Assembly: GCA_035366835.1 (NCBI GenBank)
Contig: DAOSIS010000005.1
Location: 62,001-126,000 of the forward strand
Length of the DNA stretch: 64,000 bases
Direction: 5' to 3'
DNA from: UBA6109 sp035366835
GTDB taxonomy: Bacteria; Desulfobacterota; Syntrophia; Syntrophales; UBA6109
The notes under the pieces were generated by a model. It was given only the letters and a program-made list of their open reading frames with translations. It had not been told where the DNA came from and searched no databases. Made by a program: the position numbers and the translations under genes. This document shows positions 24,480-33,441 of the stretch, in pieces (position 1 is the first letter of the stretch; each line of letters starts with the position of its first letter).

Positions 24480-25709
24480 TCATCCGGCGGGGTCCTGAAA
24501 CATCACGTTCAGGACTCCGTCGATTTCCCGAAGGACCGCGACAACGGCTGCGGCTGCCCCCGGCTCCATCGTTCCGCCCCGCAGCACCGCCAGTTCCCTG
24601 GAAATGCCGTCGACGGCGCCCTTCACGTCCATGTCGTCGTCCATGCGGCGCCGGAATGTCTCCCTGACCCAGCGCGCCGGATCCCCCTCCGGTGCCGCGC
24701 TGCCGGCCCTCTCGGAAATCTCGCGAACGCCGCTTCGCAGGCGCCCCAGTCTTTCCGCCGCCGATTTCATGGCTCTCTCCGTATAGGAGAGCCTGTCCCG
24801 GTAGTGGCCGTAGAGAAGAAAAAAACGGATCTCGGCGGCGTCGTATCCCTGTCCGAGAAGGGCGTCGGTGTAGATCAGCGTTCCCCGGCTCTTCGACATC
24901 TTCCTGCCTGCCACGAGAAGATGGTTGCCGTGAAGCCAGAAGCGGGCAACGGGATAGGGCCGGAGCGACTCGAGGATCGCGATGGAATAGTCGTGGTGCC
25001 GGTAGAGGTTGTCGATCCCGCCGCAGTAGATCGAAAGGGTCTCCTGAAAATAGCCGGCGACCATGCTGGGGTCCTGGATGTTCCAGGACGGCCGGCCCCG
25101 CCCGATGGGGGTGTCCCAGAACACGGCGTCTCCTTCCCGATAGCCGTGCCAGAGGATGAAGTCGCCCAGGTTCCATTGGATGCCGGGATAGGTGTCGCGG
25201 TGAAAGCGTCTCCTGCGCGCCGGCCAGCGGCGCATATCGAGGCCGAAGAGTTTTCCGAAGCCCGGGAATTTCAGCGGGTCGAAGTAGATGTTGCCCCCGT
25301 GACGATAGGCGATCCCGAGTTCGAGGAGGCGTCCGATCATCGCGGCGGCCTCGCCGACGCAATCCGAGGCCCGCGGCATGTGCTCCGGGATCAGGAGCCC
25401 CAGGAGCTTCATCTCCCGGAGAAATTCGTCGATGTTCTTCTCCGTCAGTTCGCTGATCGAAAGCCCGCTCTTGCGGGACTCCACGATGGCCTTGTCTTCG
25501 ATGTCGGTGAAGTTCATTCCCCTTTCCACGCGAAAGCCCGAGTATTTCAGGTAGCGGACCAGGACGTCCTCGAACAGGAAGGTCCTGAAATTTCCGATAT
25601 GGGCCCGCTGGTAGACGGAAGGCCCGCAGGTGAAGATGCGGACGACCTCCTCGTTGACGGGGTGAAAATCCTGCAGTCCTTTTCCGAGTGAATTGAACAG
25701 TCTCAGCAT
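24480..25709 (-). CDS. Divergent cysteinyl-tRNA synthetase paralogue
   Basis: A 409-residue class I aminoacyl-tRNA synthetase-fold protein most like CysS (about 460). It has the HIGH-type motif HIGN (37-40) and an intact KMSKS (270-274). CysS binds its cysteine substrate through zinc held by two Cys, a His and a Glu. Here Cys28 (TCGPSVY) and His238 are kept, but the second Cys (normally WHIECSAM) is Asp213 in WNIQDPSM, and the Glu position after the HH pair is Ser242. The C-terminal anticodon region is short. It may charge or ligate a different substrate. ATG at 25709; a 34-base gap separates it from the convergent ytxH. Confidence 0.8.
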   Translation of the reverse strand: MLRLFNSLGKGLQDFHPVNEEVVRIFTCGPSVYQRAHIGNFRTFLFEDVLVRYLKYSGFRVERGMNFTDIEDKAIVESRKSGLSISELTEKNIDEFLREMKLLGLLIPEHMPRASDCVGEAAAMIGRLLELGIAYRHGGNIYFDPLKFPGFGKLFGLDMRRWPARRRRFHRDTYPGIQWNLGDFILWHGYREGDAVFWDTPIGRGRPSWNIQDPSMVAGYFQETLSIYCGGIDNLYRHHDYSIAILESLRPYPVARFWLHGNHLLVAGRKMSKSRGTLIYTDALLGQGYDAAEIRFFLLYGHYRDRLSYTERAMKSAAERLGRLRSGVREISERAGSAAPEGDPARWVRETFRRRMDDDMDVKGAVDGISRELAVLRGGTMEPGAAAAVVAVLREIDGVLNVMFQDPAG

Positions 25710-25778
25710 GATGGTTCTCCTTGCGCGGAAGCCCTGCCCCCGGCCGCCGGGAAAGGCGCGGCCTTCCGTCTCACTCCC

Positions 25779-27125
25779 TCACTCCAGTTGAAGCTCCTTC
25801 CAGCGTCCCGAAGAAAATCGCCTGGCCATGAGGAGGCCCTGGCAGGCCATCGAAATCACCATGGACCACCAGACCCCGACGGCGCCGAACCCGAAATGGA
25901 GGGCAAGGCCGTACGCGAGCGGGAGCCGGATCAGCCACATGGCGATGACGATCGCCCACATCGGTCCGCGCGTGTCTCCGGCGCCTTGGAGGCCGCCGCT
26001 GAGGGAGAGGCTCAGCGCGATGAACGGCTGGCCGAGCATGTTGAGCCTGAGATAGCGTGCGGTCTCCGCGAGGACCGCCGGATCCTTCGCGACGAGACCG
26101 GCAAAGAACTCGGCCCAGATGAAGACCACGACGGCCATGGCGCTCAGGATCAGCGCACCGGCTCCGGCAATGCGCCATCCCACCCGCTCGGCCCGTTCGG
26201 GATCTCCGGCCCCGAGATTCTGGCCGATGAGGACCGAAGCCGACATATTGAGGGCGAAGGCCGGCAGAAAGATCGCACCTTCGATGCGCAGGCCGTTGGC
26301 GATGGCTGCGAGCGCGACGATGCTGTCTTCCCCCAGACGGCCGAGGATGTTGTACAGGACGATCGTCCCGCCGTTCCATGCGATCTGGAGCATGGCAGCC
26401 GGCCAGCCCAGGCCGACGATCTGCCGGATCGCCGCCGGGCGCATCGCCCAGGATCCCCGGTAGAGGGGGCGCCAGCGGCTGCGGAGGAAGAGGACGAAAC
26501 TGATTCCCATGCCGAGGGCCGCCGAGAACGCCGTCGCGAAGGCGATCCCCGGGTATCCCAGCCCCGGGACGCCCGGGATGCCGAAGACCAGGACGAAATC
26601 CCCGATGATGTTGACGGCGCTCACGGAGAGCATCGTCAGCAGGGCCGCCCGCACATCCCCGCCCGCCCGGAAAACGGCGTTGGAGATGATGAGCATGTAG
26701 TCCGCCCCCAGGGCCAGGGAGAAGATCCGCAGGAATACGCGGGCGATCTCCCGGATCTCCTCCGGGAACCCAGCCGCGGCGACGATTTCCCGTGCAAAAA
26801 AAAAGCCGGCCAGTGAGAGGGCGACCGCGACCGCACCGCCGAGGAGCAGCGATTGCCTGGCCACCTCGACCGCCCGTCCGAAATCTCCGGCGCCCGCGGC
26901 CCGCGAAACCAGGGCGACGGTTCCGATGCTGATGGCATTGGCCAGGATGATGACGGTGAAGTAGAGGAGGCTGACGAAACCGACCGCCGCCTGGACCTCG
27001 GGGCTGATGAATCCCGCCACGTAGACGTCGACGAACCCCACGAGGAAATTGAAGATCATGATGAGCAGCATGGGCCAGGAGATCTGCCAGATGCTTGACC
27101 ATAGGCTCCCGGTGGTCAGGCTCAA
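25779..27125 (-). CDS. MATE-family multidrug efflux transporter
   Basis: A 448-residue integral membrane protein with twelve predicted helices in two related halves, as expected for MATE antiporters that export cationic drugs using Na+ or H+. Recognisable stretches are the opening WQISWPMLLIMIFNFLVGFVDVYVAG and the second-half GLGWPAAMLQIAWNGGTIVLYNI. No ATG fits; the frame begins best at TTG 27125 (MSLTTGSLWSS), although AGGGAGG lies about 20 bases away, so the start is uncertain. The gene is not clearly linked to its neighbours. Confidence 0.86.
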   Translation of the reverse strand: MSLTTGSLWSSIWQISWPMLLIMIFNFLVGFVDVYVAGFISPEVQAAVGFVSLLYFTVIILANAISIGTVALVSRAAGAGDFGRAVEVARQSLLLGGAVAVALSLAGFFFAREIVAAAGFPEEIREIARVFLRIFSLALGADYMLIISNAVFRAGGDVRAALLTMLSVSAVNIIGDFVLVFGIPGVPGLGYPGIAFATAFSAALGMGISFVLFLRSRWRPLYRGSWAMRPAAIRQIVGLGWPAAMLQIAWNGGTIVLYNILGRLGEDSIVALAAIANGLRIEGAIFLPAFALNMSASVLIGQNLGAGDPERAERVGWRIAGAGALILSAMAVVVFIWAEFFAGLVAKDPAVLAETARYLRLNMLGQPFIALSLSLSGGLQGAGDTRGPMWAIVIAMWLIRLPLAYGLALHFGFGAVGVWWSMVISMACQGLLMARRFSSGRWKELQLE

Positions 27126-27207
27126 GGGTTCGTCCGTTGCCGTAGCGGCCTCCCTGAAATCGCCTGCCTGCCTGCTGCATCCGTTTTCATCGCGGTTCGC
27201 CGTCCGG

Positions 27208-28647
27208 TTACCTGACCGTCACCTCGACGTTTCCCATGTTCCCGGTGCGATGATCGAGTCCGAGGACGATCGCCTTCGAATTCGGTTTCAGCGCGCTCGC
27301 CAGCTGGACGAAGGCATCCAGATCGGCGACGGGCCGGTTGTCGATCGCCAGGATGATGTCTCCCACCTCGAATCCGGCCTCTCCCAATGCCCCCGATGTC
27401 TCCAGGGACGTAATGACGGCGCCCTGTCTGTTTTCGAGGCCGTATTTCCTGGCCTCCGCGGGTGACACGGCGCGCACCTCCGCGCCGAGGCGGTCCTTGA
27501 CTTCGGCGGCCATGGCCTTCGCCAGCAATTCGAGATTTTCGATCCTGATCGTCAATTCGAACTTCTTCCCTTCACGCAGGACGGCCACCTTGACCTCCCG
27601 CCCGACCGGCGTCGCCGCCACGGCGTTCCGGAGCGCGGCGGAGTCGGAGACGTCCTTTCCCCCGTAGGCGGTCAGCACATCGCCCTTCCGGATCCCCGCC
27701 TTCTCGGCGGGCCCGCCCTTGACCACGTCGGCGACGTATACGCCCTTCGCGGATCCAGCACCGGCCGTCTTTGCAAGCTCCGGCGTCAGATCCTGGATGC
27801 TGACGCCCGCCCAGCCGCGGATCACCTTTCCGTGGGCGATCAGCGCTTTGGATATGTAGAGGGCCATGTTGCTGGGGATGGTGAAGCCGATCCCCTCGTA
27901 GCCGCCCGATTGGGAAATGATCACCGCGTTGACGCCGATCACTTCCCCGCGAAGGTTCAGGAGCGGGCCGCCGCTGTTGCCGGGATTGACGGCGGCATCG
28001 GTCTGCAGGAAATCCTGATAGCTGCCCGGATCCGAAATCCCGGCACGGTGCTTGGCGCTGATGATCCCCTGCGTGACGGTCTGGTTCAGCCCGCGCGGAT
28101 GGCCGATCGCCACGACCCACTCACCCACCTCGGCCTTGTCCGAATCTCCGAAGGTCGCATAGGGCAGCGGTCCTTTTGCGGAAATCTTGAGGACGGCCAG
28201 ATCGGTCTTGGGGTCGGTTCCGACGACTTGGGCGGGATACCGCTCTCCGCTCGAGAGCTGTATCTCGATCTTGGACGCACCGCCCGCCACGTGGTGGTTG
28301 GTCAGGATGTGCCCCTGGGTGTCGAGGATGATGCCGGTCCCGATGCCCTGCAGCTCACGTTTGAATTTCTTCGGCATCTGCGGGACGTTGAAGAAGCGCC
28401 GGAAGAAGGGGTCGTCCGCAAAGGGAAGGAAGGGATTGGCCACCTCCCGGCTCTCCGTCACGGCGATGTGGACGACGGACGGGATGGCCTGCTTGGCCAC
28501 CTTGACGATGGCCGTACTCAAATCGACGCCCTTTACGGCTTCGGCCGCCGGAGCGGGGGACACGGCGAAGGACAGGGACAGGGCGACGAGCCACAGCGTG
28601 CGCAGAAGCAACCGGGAGATGCGGCGGCAGTGCGGGGATATGGACAT
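27208..28647 (-). CDS. degP: HtrA/DegP-family periplasmic serine protease
   Basis: Periplasmic quality-control protease and chaperone. The 479-residue protein has a signal peptide (about 1-35), a trypsin-like domain with the triad His119 (LTNHHV), Asp149 (KTDLAVLKI) and Ser225 (NPGNSGGPL), and two PDZ domains (about 285-370 and 395-475). This is the full DegP/DegQ layout. GGAGG lies five bases before the ATG. It is separated from the porin gene by a hairpin region and probably has its own promoter. Confidence 0.93.
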   Translation of the reverse strand: MSISPHCRRISRLLLRTLWLVALSLSFAVSPAPAAEAVKGVDLSTAIVKVAKQAIPSVVHIAVTESREVANPFLPFADDPFFRRFFNVPQMPKKFKRELQGIGTGIILDTQGHILTNHHVAGGASKIEIQLSSGERYPAQVVGTDPKTDLAVLKISAKGPLPYATFGDSDKAEVGEWVVAIGHPRGLNQTVTQGIISAKHRAGISDPGSYQDFLQTDAAVNPGNSGGPLLNLRGEVIGVNAVIISQSGGYEGIGFTIPSNMALYISKALIAHGKVIRGWAGVSIQDLTPELAKTAGAGSAKGVYVADVVKGGPAEKAGIRKGDVLTAYGGKDVSDSAALRNAVAATPVGREVKVAVLREGKKFELTIRIENLELLAKAMAAEVKDRLGAEVRAVSPAEARKYGLENRQGAVITSLETSGALGEAGFEVGDIILAIDNRPVADLDAFVQLASALKPNSKAIVLGLDHRTGNMGNVEVTVR

Positions 28648-28725
28648 GATGACCTCCGATTTCGATCCATCGGCTTCCGAAGCCGGAATCAGGAAACGCC
28701 CCGGCCCCCGCCGATTTCATTGTTG

Positions 28726-28797
28726 CGGCGGGGTCTCTTTTCGGAGACCCCGCCGGGGGGGAGCAGCGACGGCCCCGGCGGACCGGGAACCGTCGCT
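28726..28797 (-). terminator. Two strong hairpins after the porin gene
   Basis: CGGCGGGGTCTC/GAGACCCCGCCG (28726-28755) is a perfect 12-base stem with a six-base loop. AGCGACGG/CCGTCGCT (28765-28797) is a second stem with an inner CCCGG/CCGGG. They follow the porin stop by 21 bases. No T-run follows on the minus strand, so they may act as factor-assisted terminators or mRNA stabilisers. Confidence 0.55.
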
Positions 28798-28817
28798 GAC
28801 AAAGGGGCGTAAGGATC

Positions 28818-30104
28818 CTAGAACTTCAGCTGAAAGCCGACTTGATACTTGTCATAATTGTTTCCTCCGGCGGCCGAGTCGAAGATCCGCTGTTCGAAGG
28901 CGATGAAGGGCATGAATTCCGGGGCCACGTCGTAGGAAAGGCCGGCGACGTAAGTCTTGTAGCCGAGGGAGCGATCGGTGTTGGGGTCGTAGAAATAGTA
29001 CTTTCCGAACAGCCTGAGCTTTTCCATCGTCGGGATCCGCAGGAACGCGTCCACCAGATATCCCTTGCGGTCATTCTCCTCGGTCGACGTCGCGGTGCCC
29101 TTCCCCCAGTAGTACTGGCCCATGACCGTGAAGTACCCGTGCTGGAGGGAAGCCTGGGCGATGTGGGCCCGGAAGTCCGGATAGTCCGTCACGACGCCGG
29201 AACCGGGGGCAAAATTCGAATTGCTCTTCCCATAGGATCCCGTGTAGGCCAGCTGCAGTCCCTGCAGAACCGGCAGCGACGGGAAGGGGCGCACATAGAC
29301 GAGCCCCGAAACGACCTTGTTGTGGTTGTTTTCCGTATTGGTGTAGCCGGGACCGTTGTAGACGCCGACAAAGTACCCGCCCCATTTCCCGGCGAACTGC
29401 CTGGACGCGTACTTCAGATAGCTCTCATCCATGGTCCCGCCGATGTGGCCCTGGATCGAAACGCCGAGGTCCGACGTCGACAGGATCCCCTGTCCGTCGA
29501 AGAAATTGGGACCCTGCGCGCGGTAGGGCCAGATGGCGGAATCATAGGAATCGGACGGCGTGGGAATCATGCCGAGCTGGGTGTTCGTGCCGAAGAAATT
29601 GAGGTTGGCATAGGCGTATTTCAGCCGCAGTTCCAGGCCGTTCCGATTGTCGTCCGGGTCGACGGACGTGAAGAGATCGGCGGTGACGTTCATCGCCAGC
29701 CACTCGTTCACATCCTTGGTCAGCGTGAGGTAGGCGCGGTTCAGGTTGAAGGCGTTCGTCGAACCCGCGTTGTCCGTCGTCCTGTTGTTCCACTCTCCGT
29801 AGATGGTCGTGCCGAACTTGAAACCCTTCAAGGCCGGCGGCAGCAACTCGCCCTTGCCGGCGGCCGCTTTCACCTCTTCCTTCACCTCTGTCTTCATCTC
29901 CTCGCGTTCCTTCTGCTTCGCGGCATTCAACTCCGTCAGCAGGGAATCCGCTTCCTGCTGGGTCAGAATGTTCTTGCTCTTCAGGAGATTGATCAGCCGC
30001 GACAGGTCCGACTCCGCAGACTCCAAGGGGCTGAAGCCGGCCATGACGAGCAGGAGACCTGCCGCCGCCGCAAGCGTGCGAAAAAAGTTCTTTCCCCGCA
30101 ACAT
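28818..30104 (-). CDS. Outer-membrane porin-like beta-barrel protein
   Basis: A 428-residue protein with a signal peptide (about 1-28). A periplasmic helical segment rich in Lys/Glu (about 30-75, LKSKNILTQQEADSLLTELNAAKQKEREEM) probably forms a trimeric coiled coil. A long beta-barrel follows with alternating aromatic strands, ending in the terminal aromatic motif VGFQLKF recognised by the BAM complex. This layout matches porins of the phosphate/O- and P-selective type. The ATG at 30104 has AAGGAGG six bases upstream. Its solute specificity is unknown. Confidence 0.82.
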   Translation of the reverse strand: MLRGKNFFRTLAAAAGLLLVMAGFSPLESAESDLSRLINLLKSKNILTQQEADSLLTELNAAKQKEREEMKTEVKEEVKAAAGKGELLPPALKGFKFGTTIYGEWNNRTTDNAGSTNAFNLNRAYLTLTKDVNEWLAMNVTADLFTSVDPDDNRNGLELRLKYAYANLNFFGTNTQLGMIPTPSDSYDSAIWPYRAQGPNFFDGQGILSTSDLGVSIQGHIGGTMDESYLKYASRQFAGKWGGYFVGVYNGPGYTNTENNHNKVVSGLVYVRPFPSLPVLQGLQLAYTGSYGKSNSNFAPGSGVVTDYPDFRAHIAQASLQHGYFTVMGQYYWGKGTATSTEENDRKGYLVDAFLRIPTMEKLRLFGKYYFYDPNTDRSLGYKTYVAGLSYDVAPEFMPFIAFEQRIFDSAAGGNNYDKYQVGFQLKF

Positions 30105-30196
30105 CTTCTTCCTCCTTTTTTCCGTCTCATTCCCGGATCGGGTTCCGACCGTCGTGAAACTTCTTCGGAAACGCCGATGCAATCGACGTTATTGAA

Positions 30197-30225
30197 AATG
30201 TAAGGTGCACGCCGCGTTTTATCAA
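30197..30225 (-). promoter_or_regulatory. Porin promoter
   Basis: On the minus strand TTGATA (30220-30225) and TACATT (30197-30202) are spaced by 17 bases, a good sigma70 promoter. It implies a leader of about 85 bases before the porin ATG. Confidence 0.65.
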
Positions 30226-30446
30226 TGAGGTTTGAATGGAAGAGAAATGGTGAGGAAAGACTACCGGTCCGTCCCGAAAAAAACTGCGCAATGCCGGCCG
30301 CTCCCGGTGGGCACGTCCCCGGAGAAGCGGCGGCGCCGGGGCCCTCTTTCCGCGGACGTTGCAGCGCCCGCCATCGCTTCCCCGGTGCCCGGCCGCCGCC
30401 GCGCCCGCCTTCGCCGCAGATCTTCGGCAAAGCTTGCTTCCCCGCG

Positions 30447-30518
30447 GATCATAGGTGCGTCCCGCCAATAATTCATAGATGTTCGCCCGTTGATGCACAC
30501 CCGGGGGTGACGTACTTT
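30447..30518 (+). promoter_or_regulatory. Diverged copy of the palindrome-promoter element before the RND operon
   Basis: GAT-CATAG-GTGCGT-CCCGCC-AATA (30447-30470) aligns without gaps with the ytxH element; the left half and CCAATA are kept but CCTACC has become CCCGCC. TTGATG (30490-30495) and TACTTT (30513-30518) are spaced by 17 bases. The TTG again starts 24 bases after the last C of the core. Because the palindrome is weak, this copy is less certain than the others. Confidence 0.45.
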
Positions 30519-30629
30519 TAAAAGGGCTCCTGTCTTTTCTGCAGAGCCCGATGGAAAAGTCAGGCCGAAAAGCCCGGCAGAGACCGACATTCTCCGTGAC
30601 GACGTCCGGATCGGAAGGGACTGCCCATT

Positions 30630-30726
30630 GAATCCGACAGCGAGCGCATTCCTCGCAGCTTGCTGCGGGGTAAGCGAGCGAATCATGTTTGAGATCCCTT
30701 CCTTGGGGATCGAAGATTCTCCGGAG
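30630..30726. repeat. 97-base dispersed repeat, copy A
   Basis: This segment (GAATCCGACAGCGAGCGCAT to GAAGATTCTCCGGAG) matches 48747-48843 over 97 bases without gaps, at roughly 85-90 percent identity by eye. It contains an inverted repeat (ATTCCTCGCAG/CTGCGGGGT, flanked by GCGAGCG copies). The sequence before znuA (about 21020-21105) looks like a more degraded relative. It lies in the leader of the RND operon. Confidence 0.75.
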
Positions 30727-30774
30727 CCTGCTCCGGAGATCTTCAATGGCGAATCGCCGAATCGATCTGCATCG

Positions 30775-32274
30775 TTGCGGCCGGTCTTCGCAGGGATGAC
30801 CGCGGCGCTGGCCCTTCTCGGATGCGCCGCCGCAGGCCCCGATTTCCGGCCTCCCGACCCTCCTGCAGTCGGCGTCTACACACCGGCGCCGCTGCCGGCC
30901 GAGACAGCCGCTGCGGCGGTCGAAGGGGGAGCCGCGCAGCGATTCGTTCACGGACAGGACATCCCCGCGGAGTGGTGGGCCCTGTTTCGTTCTCCCTCCC
31001 TCGACGGGCTGATCCGCGAGGCCCTCGCCGGCAACCCGACGCTGGCGCTTGCGCAGGCCCGGATCCGTGAGGCCCGGGAGACGCGGCTCGCCCAATTCGG
31101 GGCTCTCCTTCCGAGCGTGGATGCCGAGGTGTCGGCCTCGCGGCAGAAGATCTCGGGGGTCTCACTCGGACAGGCCGACGCCGATAGGGGCGCATTCAGC
31201 CTTTTCAACGCATCGGTGAACGTCTCCTATTCCCTCGACCTTTTCGGCGGGACGCGGCGCCGCATCGAGGCGCTCGAAGCCGAGATCGAATACCGGCAGT
31301 TCCAGCTCGAAGGCATCCACATCACCCTCACCGCCAACGTGGTCACCACGGCGGTGAAAGAGGCGTCCCTGAGGTCGCAGATCCGCGCGACGAGGGAAAT
31401 TCTCGCGGCGCAGGAAAAGCAACTCGAACTGGCCGAACAGCGCCTTCAACTCGGAGGGGCATCCCGTTCCGACGTCCTGGTCCAGCAGGCCCAGCTCGCG
31501 CTGACGCGGGCGGCCCTGCCGCCCCTCGAAAGGGACCTGGAGCAGACGCGACACCAGCTGGCCGTGCTGGTCGGCCGGTCGCCGGGCGAGGCCGCGCTGC
31601 CGGAATTCGAACTCGCTGAAATCCTCCTGCCCGGTCAGTTGCCGGTCAGCGTACCGTCCATCCTGGTGCGACAGCGCCCCGATATCAGGGCCGCGGAAGC
31701 GCTGCTCCACGCGGCGAACGCCGCGGTGGGCGCCGCGACGGCCGATCTCTATCCGCAGGTGACGCTGAGCGGCCGTTTCGGGACCGCCGCCGAAACGGCC
31801 GGCGGCCTCTTCGACGGTTCCTCGGCGGTCTGGAGCCTCGGCGCCGGGCTGCTGCAGCCCCTTTTTCGCGGAGGAGCCCTGACGGCCCAGCGGCGCGCCG
31901 CCGTTGCCGTCTACGATCAGGCGGTCGCGCAGTATCGTGAGACCGTCCTGGAGGCCTTTCGGAACGTCGCCGATGTGCTTCGCGCCCTGGATGCGGATGC
32001 GCGGGAACTCGCGGCGCAGGCGGAGGCCGACCGGGCGGCGCAAGACGCCCTCGTCCTGACCCGCGCGCAATTCGAAATCGGCGCCGTGAGCTATCTGTCG
32101 CTGCTCATCGCGCAGAGCCAACAGCAGGCGGCGCGGATCGGACTGGTCCGCGCGCAGGCGGCGCGTCTTGCCGATACGGCGGCGCTTTTCCAGGCCATGG
32201 GGGGCGGATGGTGGAACCGCCGTGAGACGAACGGGGCGGCGGTCGGAAAAGCCGCCCGGGAGCAGGGAAGATGA
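30775..32274 (+). CDS. NodT/OprM-family outer-membrane efflux lipoprotein
   Basis: Outer-membrane channel of a tripartite RND pump. The product (about 499 residues) has a lipobox ALLGCAAAG, an FRPPDPPAV segment, and two repeated outer-membrane-efflux domains (about 90-275 and 295-490) with long periplasmic helices. Starting at TTG 30775 gives a normal 16-residue lipoprotein signal (MRPVFAGMTAALALLG before the Cys). The frame is open back to TTG 30628, and ATG 30685 is possible, but both would add residues encoded by the dispersed repeat. Its stop overlaps the next start (ATGA). Confidence 0.86.
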   Translation: MRPVFAGMTAALALLGCAAAGPDFRPPDPPAVGVYTPAPLPAETAAAAVEGGAAQRFVHGQDIPAEWWALFRSPSLDGLIREALAGNPTLALAQARIREARETRLAQFGALLPSVDAEVSASRQKISGVSLGQADADRGAFSLFNASVNVSYSLDLFGGTRRRIEALEAEIEYRQFQLEGIHITLTANVVTTAVKEASLRSQIRATREILAAQEKQLELAEQRLQLGGASRSDVLVQQAQLALTRAALPPLERDLEQTRHQLAVLVGRSPGEAALPEFELAEILLPGQLPVSVPSILVRQRPDIRAAEALLHAANAAVGAATADLYPQVTLSGRFGTAAETAGGLFDGSSAVWSLGAGLLQPLFRGGALTAQRRAAVAVYDQAVAQYRETVLEAFRNVADVLRALDADARELAAQAEADRAAQDALVLTRAQFEIGAVSYLSLLIAQSQQQAARIGLVRAQAARLADTAALFQAMGGGWWNRRETNGAAVGKAAREQGR

Positions 32275-33425
32275 CCTCGAAAAATCGCGGGAAGAAGATC
32301 CTGGGCATGATCGTCATGCTCGCCGTCGTGGGTCTCGTCTTCGGCGGAATCTTCGGCTACAAGGCATACCAGGCCCGGACCATCCGCCGATCCATGGCTG
32401 CGATGAAACCGCCGCCGGTCACCGTTACGGCGCGCAAGGCCGAGGCGTTGGCCTGGCAGTCTGAACTCAAGGCCGTCGGCACGCTGCGGGCCGTAAGAGG
32501 GGTGGAGGTCACCAGCGAAAGCGAAGGCATCGTGACGCGCGTGCATTTCCGGCCGGGTGAAGAGGTCGCGGCGGGCCAGGCGCTGGTGCAGCTCAATGCG
32601 GACGACGACATCGCCCAGCTGCGCACCCTCGAGGCGGCGGCGGAGCTGGCGCAGGTTGTCTACGACCGGGATCGGAAGCAGGCCGACATCCAGGCCGTGA
32701 GCCAGGCGACGCTCGACGCCGATGCGGCGGATCTCAAGGGCAGAAAGGCGCAGGTCGCCCGGCAGGCCGCGATCGTGGAGAAGAAGAGCATCCGCGCCCC
32801 CTTTGCCGGACGGCTCGGCATCAGCAACGTCAATCCCGGGCAGTATGTCAATCCCGGCGACAGGATCGTCACGCTCCAATCTCTCGACGCCCTCTACGTC
32901 GATTTCTTCCTGCCGCAGCAGGAACTGGAGAAGATCTCCCCGGGGCTGGCGGTCTCCGTCGAAACCGATACCTACCCGGGGCGGACCTTCCGCGGCCGGA
33001 TCAGCACGGTCAATCCGAAAGTCGATACGGAGACGCGCAACGTTCAGGTGGAGGCGACCGTCTCCAATCCACGGCATGCGCTCCTGCCGGGAATGTTCGC
33101 GTCCGTCCGCGTCCGGATCGGGGCCGCAAAGGAATACCTGACGCTGCCCCAGACGGCCATCAGCTACAACTCATACGGCGCGACCGTCTACGTCGTCGAG
33201 GAACGCGGCAAAGGCTTGGACGGCCGGGCGATTCTGGCGGTCAAGCAGACCTTCGTCGAGGTGGGGCCCACGCGCGGCGATCAGGTCGCCGTGGTGAGCG
33301 GCATCGGGAAAGGCGACACGGTGGTGACCAGCGGACAGCTCAAGCTCAAGCCGGGCAGCGAAGTGATCGTCGACAACCGGGTCGAGCCTTCGAACGACGC
33401 CGCCCCCAGACCGGCGGACCAGTAA
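32271..33425 (+). CDS. RND efflux periplasmic adaptor (membrane fusion protein)
   Basis: Joins the inner-membrane pump to the outer-membrane channel. The 384-residue protein has an N-terminal transmembrane anchor (about 9-31), a lipoyl/biotinyl-like domain split by a short helical hairpin (EGIVTRVHFRPGEEVAAGQALVQL near 80 and KKSIRAPFAGRLG near 165), a beta-barrel domain (about 195-275) and a membrane-proximal domain. It is of the short-hairpin type typical of HAE-1 pump partners. It overlaps the upstream channel gene by four bases and precedes the pump gene by 16 bases. Confidence 0.9.
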   Translation: MTSKNRGKKILGMIVMLAVVGLVFGGIFGYKAYQARTIRRSMAAMKPPPVTVTARKAEALAWQSELKAVGTLRAVRGVEVTSESEGIVTRVHFRPGEEVAAGQALVQLNADDDIAQLRTLEAAAELAQVVYDRDRKQADIQAVSQATLDADAADLKGRKAQVARQAAIVEKKSIRAPFAGRLGISNVNPGQYVNPGDRIVTLQSLDALYVDFFLPQQELEKISPGLAVSVETDTYPGRTFRGRISTVNPKVDTETRNVQVEATVSNPRHALLPGMFASVRVRIGAAKEYLTLPQTAISYNSYGATVYVVEERGKGLDGRAILAVKQTFVEVGPTRGDQVAVVSGIGKGDTVVTSGQLKLKPGSEVIVDNRVEPSNDAAPRPADQ

Positions 33426-33441
33426 GGCGCAGGGAACTCCG

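Larger units (their letters stand above)
30105..30774. other. Divergent regulatory region between porin and RND efflux operon
   Basis: These 670 bases hold the porin promoter (30197-30225), a diverged copy of the activator-type palindrome and promoter (30447-30518) and a 97-base dispersed repeat (30630-30726), each listed separately. I see no supportable gene in the remaining sequence. Confidence 0.6.
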
